DNA from: Microbacterium sp. RURRCA19A
GTDB lineage: Bacteria; Actinomycetota; Actinomycetes; Actinomycetales; Microbacteriaceae
Direction of reading: 5' to 3'
Assembly (NCBI RefSeq): GCF_900156455.1
Contig: NZ_FTNQ01000001.1
Span: forward strand, 1,302,001-1,366,000
Length of the DNA: 64,000 nucleotides
A program made the translations under genes and the position numbers. Below, piece by piece: positions 9,903 through 18,446 of this stretch (positions are counted from its first letter, which is position 1; each line of letters starts with the position of its first letter). A model generated the notes under the pieces. The model made no database searches. It saw only the letters and a program-made list of their open reading frames with translations, and had not been told where the DNA came from.

Positions 9903-11116
9903 ACCGGCCTCCGGGCACGGAGGCGGTCGATGTGCGCGATGTGCCACTGCACGACCTCCGACATGGGAACGCCGCTCGCCGCGGCGTAGTTCCGGCGCCC
10001 GAGCATCTCCCGCCTCTCGGGGTCGTCGAGCACCGCGGCGAGCGCGTCGGCGAGACTCCCGACGTTCCCGGGCTCGAAGTAGACCCCCTCGAACCCCTCC
10101 TCCTCGATCACGTCGACGAGGTCGCCGATGCGCGGGAGGACGGCGGCACGACCGTACTCGCCGGCCTGGTGGAGCACTCCGGAGCTGCCGGTCGTCGAGG
10201 TGTACGGGAAGGCGACCACCGCGGCGGAGCCGAACAGCGGGGCGACGTCCTCCTCGGCGATGTACCCGGGCATCTCGATGTTCGGGACGTCGGCGTACCG
10301 GGCGGCGGCGGCGGCCATGTACCCGGCCGAGTTGGGGCTGTCGGTGCCGGCCAGGACGAGCCGCAGATCGTCGTAGCCGCGGTCGAGCAGGAGACGGTAG
10401 GCGTCCACGAGCAGGTCGACCGTCTTGTACGTGCCCCATTTTCCGAAGGCCATGATCGTGCGTCGACCGGGAGGGATGCCGAACGACGGCTTGGCGATCT
10501 CCTCGAAGCTGCCGTGGGGCGCGAGGAGCGCGTTCGTGGCGCCGTAGCTTTCGCGGAGGAACTCGACGTAGCGGGGGATCGTCAGCGCGACGATGTCGGC
10601 GCGGAGGAGCGCCCGCGTGAGCAGGCGGCCGGCGAGCGTCATGAGCCGCGCGGTGAGCGCGGAGCGGGCGAATCCGGCGTCCCGCATGTCGACGTTGTCG
10701 GCGAGGTTGTGCAGGACCACCAGGGTGGGCACGCGCCGCGCGCGCAGCACCGCCGGGAGCAGGAGGCCGAGCGCGCCGGGGACCCGTCGGTCTCCGAAGG
10801 TCGCGAACTGCAGATTCAGGATGACCGCGTCGGGCCGGGTGCGGGCGACGGCCCGCGCGACCCGGACCACCGTCCGCGGGTCGTTGAACGTCCAGCTCGG
10901 GACGAACGTCACCCCGTCGATCGGCGTCGGGGCACCGGCATCCGTCTCGTCGGCGTAGACGACGACGTCGCTCACCTCTTCCAGTCGACTGAGGTGCCGC
11001 ACGAGGTGATAGCCGTATTCGTTGAGGCTGTTACGGCCCGGGGGGAACGCGGTGACGACGCCGATGCGCAGGCGCGCGGGAGAGATCTTCGACCCTGCCG
11101 ACTGCTGCCCCACCAT
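9899..11116 (-). CDS. Family 4 glycosyltransferase
   Basis: 405 residues with a two-lobed GT-B layout. The N-terminal lobe has RIGVVTAFPPGRNSL with the glycine-rich acceptor loop. The C-terminal lobe contains FGKWGTYKTVDLLVDA and the EX7E-like region FPYTSTTGSSGVLHQAGEYG. GT4 enzymes use activated sugars with retention of configuration. It is the first gene of the nine-gene leftward operon and is divergent from the hybrid kinase gene at 11277. It likely builds the same glycan as the downstream flippase and GT2 enzyme. Confidence 0.87.
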   Translation of the reverse strand: MVGQQSAGSKISPARLRIGVVTAFPPGRNSLNEYGYHLVRHLSRLEEVSDVVVYADETDAGAPTPIDGVTFVPSWTFNDPRTVVRVARAVARTRPDAVILNLQFATFGDRRVPGALGLLLPAVLRARRVPTLVVLHNLADNVDMRDAGFARSALTARLMTLAGRLLTRALLRADIVALTIPRYVEFLRESYGATNALLAPHGSFEEIAKPSFGIPPGRRTIMAFGKWGTYKTVDLLVDAYRLLLDRGYDDLRLVLAGTDSPNSAGYMAAAAARYADVPNIEMPGYIAEEDVAPLFGSAAVVAFPYTSTTGSSGVLHQAGEYGRAAVLPRIGDLVDVIEEEGFEGVYFEPGNVGSLADALAAVLDDPERREMLGRRNYAAASGVPMSEVVQWHIAHIDRLRARRPV

Positions 11117-11276
11117 GGCTGCCCTCCACGTGTGAGCACGACAGTACTCGGAACGCTGCCCCTGTTGTCACCCTTCGCTTCACCTGAACCCGCGTTTCGG
11201 TTGACATCTTGGGAGCGCTCCTGCACCGTTGACCCATCGCGACCGCTCGGGAGTCGGCGCGCGGTCGGAGTGCGGG
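11117..11276. promoter_or_regulatory. Divergent promoter region with CebR-like palindrome
   Basis: The gap between the leftward glycan/partner-switch operon and the rightward kinase operon must hold both promoters. A TTGACA hexamer lies at 11201-11206 on the plus strand. Directly after it, 11210-11223 reads TGGGAGCGCTCCTG, which matches 12 of 14 bases of the LacI-family CebR operator TGGGAGCGCTCCCA known from Streptomyces. No LacI-type gene is in the window, so use of the site is only a suggestion. Confidence 0.45.
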
Positions 11277-13859
11277 ATGACGCGACAGAACCCCCTGGGT
11301 GTCGAACGGGGACAGGGTGCGGGGCTCTGGTCGGCGTTCGGCGTCGCCCTCGCCGTGGTCGTCGCCTACGGCGTGTCGCTGTGGATCCTGCCCGAGCAGG
11401 GACCTGCGCTCGTGTGGTTCGTCGGCGCGCGGCTCCTCGTCGAAGCGACGGCCTGCGCGCTCGTGGTCGTCCGCGTGGTCCGCATACCGCGGGAGCGCGC
11501 CGCGTGGACGGTCATGGCGGCGGCGCTCGGGATCCTCGTCGCCGGAGACGCCGTCCAGTCACTCGCACCGATCTCGGCGAGCACCCTTCGCTGGCTGGCG
11601 CCGGCGATCAACCTGGTGTTCTTCCTCGGGCTCATCGGATGCCTCGGAGTCCTCGTCCGAGACCGGTTCGCCCGCCTGTCGCTCTCGATGTTGCTGGACG
11701 CGCTCATCAGCACCCTGGGCCTGCTGTGCGTCGTGTTCTTCCTCACCTCCCTGGTCGGCGTGGGCGAGCAAGCGACGCTGCTGAGCCTGGCGTACCTGAT
11801 CCCGTCCCTCCTCTACGTCAGCGTGCTCGTCGCGCTGCTCTCGGGACTGAACCGACGCCCGTCGGCGGCGTGGTGGCTGAACCTCGGTGCTGCGCTCCTG
11901 CTGTTCCTGGGGAGCCTCGCCGTGGGGCCGGCCCTCGCGCTCGGCCAGACGCGGACCCCCTCCCCCGTGGACGCCCTGTGGCCCGCGGCCGCGCTCCTGC
12001 TCGCCCTGGTCGCGTGGTGCGCTCCGGCGAGTCGAACGGCGCCGAGCAACGGGCTGCGCGTGGTCGTCTACGTCCCCGCGATCTTCTCGACCGGGGCTCT
12101 CGTCATCCTGGTGTTCAACGAGCTCGACACCGGCGGCGGCGCGATCGAATTCCTGGCCTTCGCGACTCTGGCCAGCGGAATCGCGCGGCTGCTGGTCTCG
12201 GTCATCGAAGCGGAGCGTCTTCGTCAGCGCGAGCGCGAGTTGAGCGTCAGTCTCGAGCGGGCTCGGGATGCCGCGCTGGCGGCGACCTCGGCGAAGAGCA
12301 CGTTCCTGGCCACCATGAGCCACGAGATGCGCACGCCCCTGAACGCCATCCTCGGGATGAACGAGCTCCTCGCGGGCACCGACCTCGACCCGGTGCAGCG
12401 CGACTACGCCGACCGTGCGTCCGCAAGCGGTTCGCTGCTGCTGGACGTCGTGACCGACATCCTGGACTTCTCGAAGATCGAAGCCGGCGCCATCGACCTG
12501 GTGCGCGCGCCGTTCGATCTGCGACGCCTGGTGACCTCGACCGTGACCGTGCTGTCCTTCGCCGCCGAGAGCAAGGGGCTGATCGTCGTCGCGGACTACG
12601 CCCCCGACGTGCCCACGCACGTGATGGGCGACGCCACGCGCCTGCGGCAGGTGCTCGTGAACCTCCTCGGCAACGCCGTGAAGTTCACCGCCCAGGGCGA
12701 GGTGCGGGTGAGCGTGCGCCGCGGCGCCGGGCCGGATGCCGTGCGATTCGAGGTCGCGGACACCGGAATCGGCATCCCCGCCGACGCCCTGCAGCGCATC
12801 TTCGAGCCCTTCACCCAGGCCGACGACTCCACGACGCGCACGCACGGCGGGACCGGACTCGGTCTGTCGATCTGCGACGCACTCGTGCGCATGATGGGCG
12901 GTCGCATCCGCGTGAACAGCGACGTCGGACGGGGCAGCACGTTCACGTTCGATATCGCGCTCGAGGCCACCGCCCCGCCGGCGGAGTCCCCGCGCGCGGT
13001 GGTGCGCGTGGGCCGCCACCCCGCTTCGGCGGTGCCGACCCCGGCGGCTGCGCCGACGGCTCTGCGTGAGGGTGTCGTGCCCGCGCCGACCGAGCCCACC
13101 GCATCCGTCGATCTCTCGGCGCACGAACCGCTCAACGTCCTGGTCGCAGAGGACAACCCCACGCTGCAGCTCTTGTCGTCGCAGATCCTCGGTCGCCTCG
13201 GGCACCGGGCGACAGTGGTCTCCAACGGCGAGGAAGCCGTCGTCGCGGTCGGCCGCGACGCGTACGACATCGTGCTCATGGACGTCCACATGCCCGTGAC
13301 GGACGGGCTCGAGGCGACGCGTCGGATCCGCGCCGCGGGCGACACAGTCGCGCAGCCGTACATCATCGCGCTCACCGCGGGGGCGACCGAGCAGGACCGC
13401 GAGGACTGCCTCCGCGCCGGGATGGACGGCTACGTCACGAAGCCGTTCACCATGAAGGACCTGCGCCGCGCCTTCGAGACCGCCGAACTTCATGCCCCAC
13501 CGGACGATGCCGGGCCCACCGCGATGAGCCCCCACCGCTTCACCCTGCTCAACGACCTGGGTCCCGAGGTGAAGGCCGATGTCCTGCGCACTTTCGTGCT
13601 GCGCAGCGGCGACGACGTCTCGGCGATCGCGGACGCCGTCCGCCGCGGAGCGGCCGAGGACGCGCGCGCGCTCGCCCACCGCCTGCGCGGCGCGAGCCTC
13701 GCGCTGGGTGCGGCCCTCCTCGCGGAGGCGTGCGCGCGCATCGAACGCGGCTCCGACGAACAGGCGCTCGACCCGCGTCGGGTCGCCGCCGTCCGCGATG
13801 CCGCGGCGATCGTCGTCGACGACGCCGAGAGGGAGCTCCGTGCTCTTTCGTCGGGCTGA
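11277..13859 (+). CDS. Membrane hybrid histidine kinase with receiver and HPt domains
   Basis: 860 residues from the ATG at 11277; an in-frame TTG at 11229 is a weaker alternative. About ten N-terminal membrane segments (to about residue 310) are followed by a short coiled coil and HisKA, with His349 in FLATMSHEMRTPLNAIL. Next come a HATPase with VNLLGNAVKFT and GGTGLGLSI, a receiver with Asp669 in VLMDVHMPVTDG, and a C-terminal HPt with His801 in AHRLRGASLALG. This is a full intramolecular phosphorelay. The HPt could pass phosphate to the stand-alone receiver at 4954-5319 (inference). It overlaps the next gene by 20 bases. Confidence 0.92.
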   Translation: MTRQNPLGVERGQGAGLWSAFGVALAVVVAYGVSLWILPEQGPALVWFVGARLLVEATACALVVVRVVRIPRERAAWTVMAAALGILVAGDAVQSLAPISASTLRWLAPAINLVFFLGLIGCLGVLVRDRFARLSLSMLLDALISTLGLLCVVFFLTSLVGVGEQATLLSLAYLIPSLLYVSVLVALLSGLNRRPSAAWWLNLGAALLLFLGSLAVGPALALGQTRTPSPVDALWPAAALLLALVAWCAPASRTAPSNGLRVVVYVPAIFSTGALVILVFNELDTGGGAIEFLAFATLASGIARLLVSVIEAERLRQRERELSVSLERARDAALAATSAKSTFLATMSHEMRTPLNAILGMNELLAGTDLDPVQRDYADRASASGSLLLDVVTDILDFSKIEAGAIDLVRAPFDLRRLVTSTVTVLSFAAESKGLIVVADYAPDVPTHVMGDATRLRQVLVNLLGNAVKFTAQGEVRVSVRRGAGPDAVRFEVADTGIGIPADALQRIFEPFTQADDSTTRTHGGTGLGLSICDALVRMMGGRIRVNSDVGRGSTFTFDIALEATAPPAESPRAVVRVGRHPASAVPTPAAAPTALREGVVPAPTEPTASVDLSAHEPLNVLVAEDNPTLQLLSSQILGRLGHRATVVSNGEEAVVAVGRDAYDIVLMDVHMPVTDGLEATRRIRAAGDTVAQPYIIALTAGATEQDREDCLRAGMDGYVTKPFTMKDLRRAFETAELHAPPDDAGPTAMSPHRFTLLNDLGPEVKADVLRTFVLRSGDDVSAIADAVRRGAAEDARALAHRLRGASLALGAALLAEACARIERGSDEQALDPRRVAAVRDAAAIVVDDAERELRALSSG

Positions 13860-16800
13860 GCGCGACGCGTCCGCTGACGCCGAGACGGAGGCTCCACCAC
13901 CTGCCGACGCTCCCGCGCACGCGGAGGAGGATGCCCGCCCGCAGCGCGCGCGCAGCCTCTCGACCCGGACGATCGCACTGGTCGTCGGGGCGGTGTACTT
14001 CGTCGGATCACTGGTGATCTTCCGCGACGTGCTGTTCGCGATCCCGTCGGTCCTCCGCGGCGACGCGGTGATCGCCGGCGACGAGCTCGTACCCTTCTTC
14101 AACTGGCACAGTCAGTTGCTCGATCAGGCCGCGGGTCAGTTCAACGAGCTGGTCAACGGCTACGAGTTCCGCGTCCGTTACGCCTTCCTCACGACCTGGC
14201 TGCGGTACTACGCCGTCCTGCCGTTCGCGATCCTCATCGTCATCCCGGCCCTGTTCTGGTCGGCGTACCTGACGGTCGCGAAGTTCATGGACAAGGTGTT
14301 CACGTCGCTGTCGTCGCAGGCGATCTACCTCGCGACGTTCTTCCCCGTCTCGCTGATCTACCTGATCATGGTCTACGCCAAGATCACCCACTTCTACACG
14401 CTCGTCCTCGGGCTCGTCCTGATGACGATCTCGTCGTTGTGGATGCTCTACGCGCTCCTGTTCGCCGGACGCAAGTGGAAGCGCTGGATGGTGATCGCCG
14501 CCGTCGCGACGCTGTTCAACCCCGCGATCCACTACCTGGTGCTGTTCACGCTCTTCTTCGCGCTGACGGTCGTCACGCTCCTCGTAGGCGAGATCGGGAA
14601 GTGGATCCGTACGGGCGGCCCGCGCCGTCTGCGTCAGCTGCCCGGCCGCGTCCGCACCCTGGTTCTCCAGGAAGGACGGTGGAGACGCCTGCGGGCGTGG
14701 TTCGGCCGCTGGTCACTCACGACGACCGGGCGCATCTTCTGGGCCCTCGTGATCTACGCCGTGATCACTCTGATCCCCTATGCACTGTTCGTGAAGTACG
14801 TCGCCCTCGCGGGTGTCTCGAACCTCTCGGACACGGTGCCGGGCGACTTCTATTTCATCCAGGATGCCTCGGTCTCCTGGCTCCACGAGCTCTCGTGGGA
14901 CCTCGCGGGGATCACCGACAAGATCCTGTTCGGCGACTATCTCGCGAAGGTGCCGCGCTACCCGGACGCGGTGTACACGCTGCTGCTGTTCGTCCCGCTC
15001 GCGGTTCCCTGGGTCCGCCGGAGACTGTTCCGCACGCGCCATCACCGTCAGCTGCTCGGCGTGCTCATCGTCACGATCGTGTTCGCCATGTGGGCGACGA
15101 TCGGCTACGGCGAGCCGCTGTGGTTCCCCACCTTCCATCGCACCCTTGCTGCCCTCGCGATCACCGCCAACGACAGCCATTCCGCGATCGGCAATCTCGT
15201 GGTGACGGCCGCCGGCACCGTCGTGCAGATCCTGCGCTTCCCGCACCGGTTCCAGCTGATCCTGTTCATGCTCGCGCCGTTGGTGATGTCGCTGACGCTC
15301 GCGCTGTTCATCGACGTCGTGAGCGGTCGGTGGCTCGCGCCGAGCCGACGTCGCGCGCCCCGAGCGAAGACGGCCCCGATCCCGAAACCGACGAAGCCTC
15401 GGAATCCGGCGCGCGTCCGCGCCCGCAGCGAACTCCTCGTCGCGCTCCTGGCGACGGCGTGCATCGGCGCGGTGTTCTTCACACCGTTCTGGTCGAACGA
15501 CCCCTACCGTTCGGTGTTCGGGTCGGGGAACATGGCGGGCTTCCTCGCTCCATTCCCGTTGCACGACCTGCAGGAGCTCAAGCAGACGCTGAACACCCTC
15601 CCCGAGGGGAAGACGGTCGTGCTCCCGCCCACCGAGACCGCGAAGCTCGTTCAGGATGCCAACGGGGTCGACCACAAATTCATCGACAAGTTCTTCATCT
15701 ACTACCTCGACAAACCGAGCTATTACTACGGCCTGACCGGGGACGTGAAGAACAAATTCGACTTCTTCCTGATCCTGCGCGGGCTGTACTACCAGCAGGA
15801 CTGGTGGATCAACGTCGCCCGCGACATCCAGATCAAATACATCGTCGTCAACCGCAAGATCCACTCCAACAACGGCGTCGGCGCCGAGTACCTCCCGAAT
15901 GTCGAGAGCTACGTCGAACCGGGTCTGCAGAGGCTGAAAGGCGACGTCGAACTCCGGTTCGAGAACGACAGCTACGCGCTCTACGAGATCACCGATCAAC
16001 CCCGGGCGAACCGCGAGACGATCCTGGTCGATTCCAGCTGGCAGACCTACCTCAACCTCGTCTTCAACAGACGGAACCTCAGCCGCTGCTACACGTTCGA
16101 GTACACCCCGTACTACGACCCGACCGCCCTGCCTCCGGGCGCGCCGATCCACCTGCTCACCGACGACGACGCCACCTCCGCCCTCGACCTGTGGCTGCTC
16201 GACCATCCCGACGCCATCGCGGGCCCCGATACGCGGATGTTCGCGTTCAACCCCGACGTCGTGGCATCCAACTACTACCTGTCGCCGATGTTCCGGTCGT
16301 TCCTGCTGTTCTCGAACACGAAGTGGAACCGCACCGGCATGATCACGCCCGGCGTGTTCGGGACGCTCCGCGGCTCGTTCATCGGGCTCCCTCGTGCGAC
16401 CGAGATCAGCGTGCCCGTGACGGTGAAGGAACCCGGGAAGTACCACGTGCTCATGCGCACGGCGAACACGGCGAACACCCTGCACATCTCGTCGCCGTCG
16501 CTGTCGTACGACCAGTCGTTCGAGCTGCGGTCGCCCCCGGAGAACGTGAAACTCTTCCCCGTCGACGACGTCTACAAGCCCGGACGCGTGGCTGCCGACA
16601 CGTCCGGGATGTCGGTGGCCGATCTCGAGCAGCAGATCCCCGACAAGCTCGTTCCGGTCAACTCGGGGTTCAGCTTCCAGGACCTCGGAGTGGTGGATGC
16701 CCCTGCCGGGAAGCACACGTTCGCGATCGACAAGACCGACACGAACCCGATGCTGTTCGAGGGCCTCATGCTCGTGCCCGAAGAGACGTACCGATCGCTC

Positions 16801-17166
16801 GCCCTCCCCGCGAACGTCCAGAAGATCACCGACCCGAACGCCCTGGACTGCTCGGAGCGCACCGAGAGCGCCGGGGGCAAGGACGGCTACGTCGACCCGG
16901 CGGCCAACCCCGAGCATGCGAACCTCACGCAGGACGAACTGCTGAACCTCGCTGCCGCCGACGTCACCGACCTCGAACCGCCCGCCGGCGGGGTCGTCGG
17001 CTCGAGCTGGGTCGGCGTGGGACTCACGCTCCTCCTCATCGCCGGCAGCCTCGTGCTCGTGCGGTGGCGCGCACGCTTGCATCCCGAGGACGACGAGGAC
17101 GAGGATCGCGACACCGACGACCTCGACGATCCGACCGACCCGCCACCCCAGGAGCCTCGATCATGA
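13840..17166 (+). CDS. Large polytopic membrane protein, GT-C-like, surface-glycan locus
   Basis: 1108 residues from the GTG at 13840, which follows a gagggag ribosome site inside the kinase gene. A disordered acidic N-terminus precedes about 11-12 membrane segments in the first 600 residues. A long, Tyr- and Asn-rich exported region then runs to a final helix near residue 1060 and an acidic tail. The layout (many helices plus a large outside domain) resembles GT-C transferases or YfhO-like proteins, but no family motif was recognised with confidence. Position between the kinase and the pyruvyl transferase suggests glycan transfer at the outer face of the membrane. Confidence 0.7.
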   Translation: MLFRRAERDASADAETEAPPPADAPAHAEEDARPQRARSLSTRTIALVVGAVYFVGSLVIFRDVLFAIPSVLRGDAVIAGDELVPFFNWHSQLLDQAAGQFNELVNGYEFRVRYAFLTTWLRYYAVLPFAILIVIPALFWSAYLTVAKFMDKVFTSLSSQAIYLATFFPVSLIYLIMVYAKITHFYTLVLGLVLMTISSLWMLYALLFAGRKWKRWMVIAAVATLFNPAIHYLVLFTLFFALTVVTLLVGEIGKWIRTGGPRRLRQLPGRVRTLVLQEGRWRRLRAWFGRWSLTTTGRIFWALVIYAVITLIPYALFVKYVALAGVSNLSDTVPGDFYFIQDASVSWLHELSWDLAGITDKILFGDYLAKVPRYPDAVYTLLLFVPLAVPWVRRRLFRTRHHRQLLGVLIVTIVFAMWATIGYGEPLWFPTFHRTLAALAITANDSHSAIGNLVVTAAGTVVQILRFPHRFQLILFMLAPLVMSLTLALFIDVVSGRWLAPSRRRAPRAKTAPIPKPTKPRNPARVRARSELLVALLATACIGAVFFTPFWSNDPYRSVFGSGNMAGFLAPFPLHDLQELKQTLNTLPEGKTVVLPPTETAKLVQDANGVDHKFIDKFFIYYLDKPSYYYGLTGDVKNKFDFFLILRGLYYQQDWWINVARDIQIKYIVVNRKIHSNNGVGAEYLPNVESYVEPGLQRLKGDVELRFENDSYALYEITDQPRANRETILVDSSWQTYLNLVFNRRNLSRCYTFEYTPYYDPTALPPGAPIHLLTDDDATSALDLWLLDHPDAIAGPDTRMFAFNPDVVASNYYLSPMFRSFLLFSNTKWNRTGMITPGVFGTLRGSFIGLPRATEISVPVTVKEPGKYHVLMRTANTANTLHISSPSLSYDQSFELRSPPENVKLFPVDDVYKPGRVAADTSGMSVADLEQQIPDKLVPVNSGFSFQDLGVVDAPAGKHTFAIDKTDTNPMLFEGLMLVPEETYRSLALPANVQKITDPNALDCSERTESAGGKDGYVDPAANPEHANLTQDELLNLAAADVTDLEPPAGGVVGSSWVGVGLTLLLIAGSLVLVRWRARLHPEDDEDEDRDTDDLDDPTDPPPQEPRS

Positions 17167-18314
17167 CCGCACCCGCCCGCCGCATCGTCTTCCTCGGCAC
17201 CCACGGGCAGTACAACATCGGCGACGAGCTGCTGCTCGAGACGTTCCTCACGCAGCTCGGACCGCAGCACCGGTACCTCGTCAACAGCTATGACCCGGAC
17301 TTCACGCGCGCACAGCTCCGCCCGCGCTTCGACGTCCGCGTCATCGACACGGGAGCGGACCGGCTGCAGCTGCTCCGCGCGCTGCGCGGTGCCGATCTCC
17401 TCGTCTTCGGCGGAGGCTCGATCATCAAAGAGCTGTACGCGTCGACGGGCCGGAACCCCTACTCGACGCTCGCGATGATCCTCGGCGTGGTGACCTTCGC
17501 CCGGCGCATCGCCCGCAAGCCGGTGGCGATGCTGAACATCGGCGTCGGCCCGCTGCGCACCAAGACGGGGCTGTGGCTGGCGCGCAGGATCCTCTCGCAG
17601 GTCGACCTCGTCGCCGTGCGGGATCAGAAGTCGTACGACACCTGCCGCGAGATCGGGATCGATGCGACACTCGTCCCGGATGCCGTGTTCTCCACCGACG
17701 AGGAGTTCCTGCTCCGGCCCGCCGACGACACCCCCGCTCCCCGGTCCGACGGTCCGCTTCGGGTCGCGCTGAACCTCAACTTCGACATCGAGAACCCCGA
17801 GGCGTGGGAGCCGTTCCTGGACCGGCTCGCCGCGGCCCTGGAGAGCGTCCATTCCCGGCATCCGCTCGAAGTCCACTCGCTGCCGATGCAGATCGGATTC
17901 AAGGACCACGACGACGTCGAGGTGCTCGACGACCTCGCCGGTCGCCTTCCGACGGTGCCGTTCGTGCGCCACGAGCCACGGACGCACCGGGAGGCCGCGC
18001 GCCTGATCCGCGACTGCGACGTGCTCGTGAGCGAGCGGCTGCACGCCATCGTGATGGCCTCCATCCTGGGCGTACCGTCGTTCGTACTCGCGTACGACGT
18101 GAAGGTGCGGGAGCTCGCCACGACCCTCGGGCTCACCGAGTGGACGATCGACATCAACCAGCCGTTCGACGCGTCCGCGCTGGCCGACGGTCTCGTCGAC
18201 CTGATCGAGCGGCGGGATGCCCTGGGGGCGGCGGTCGCGGCGCGGAGCGCCGAGCTGCGCACCGCGGCCCGCGACAGCTTCGCGCGGGCGCAGGGGTGGG
18301 CGGAGAGCGCGTGA
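17163..18314 (+). CDS. Polysaccharide pyruvyl transferase family protein
   Basis: 383 residues from the ATG at 17163 (ATGA overlap with the previous stop). Family features are HGQYNIGDELLLE near the N-terminus, LLVFGGGSIIKEL around residue 80, and the C-terminal segment VSERLHAIVMASILGVPSF that binds phosphoenolpyruvate in CsaB/WcaK-like enzymes. These add ketal pyruvate to sugars of cell-wall or exopolysaccharides, giving a negative charge and sometimes an S-layer anchor. It closes the rightward kinase operon and supports a glycan-decoration role for the whole locus. Confidence 0.88.
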   Translation: MTAPARRIVFLGTHGQYNIGDELLLETFLTQLGPQHRYLVNSYDPDFTRAQLRPRFDVRVIDTGADRLQLLRALRGADLLVFGGGSIIKELYASTGRNPYSTLAMILGVVTFARRIARKPVAMLNIGVGPLRTKTGLWLARRILSQVDLVAVRDQKSYDTCREIGIDATLVPDAVFSTDEEFLLRPADDTPAPRSDGPLRVALNLNFDIENPEAWEPFLDRLAAALESVHSRHPLEVHSLPMQIGFKDHDDVEVLDDLAGRLPTVPFVRHEPRTHREAARLIRDCDVLVSERLHAIVMASILGVPSFVLAYDVKVRELATTLGLTEWTIDINQPFDASALADGLVDLIERRDALGAAVAARSAELRTAARDSFARAQGWAESA

Positions 18315-18407
18315 CGCCGCCGCGTCGGCACTGATCCGGCGCACACAGGCTGCCGAGCGGACTTTCGACGCGGGTCGCACGGGTCGATCGCGCCACGGAG
18401 TTACGTT

Positions 18408-18424
18408 CGGGGCGCATCGCCCCG
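18408..18424. promoter_or_regulatory. Hairpin ahead of reductase gene
   Basis: Perfect 7-bp arms CGGGGCG / CGCCCCG around CAT, 22 bases before the ATG at 18447. It could terminate the glycan operon or control the leader of the reductase mRNA; sequence alone does not decide. Confidence 0.35.
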
Positions 18425-18446
18425 TGAACAAGGAACGGCAGCCCTC

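Noticed and set aside
9932..13069. Plus-strand frame spanning the glycosyltransferase promoter and the kinase
   Set aside because: It crosses a divergent promoter region and reads the kinase out of frame, giving Arg-rich nonsense.
11559..14102. Long minus-strand open frame opposite the hybrid kinase
   Set aside because: The kinase on the plus strand has every catalytic motif; the antisense product has none and is low in hydrophobic structure.
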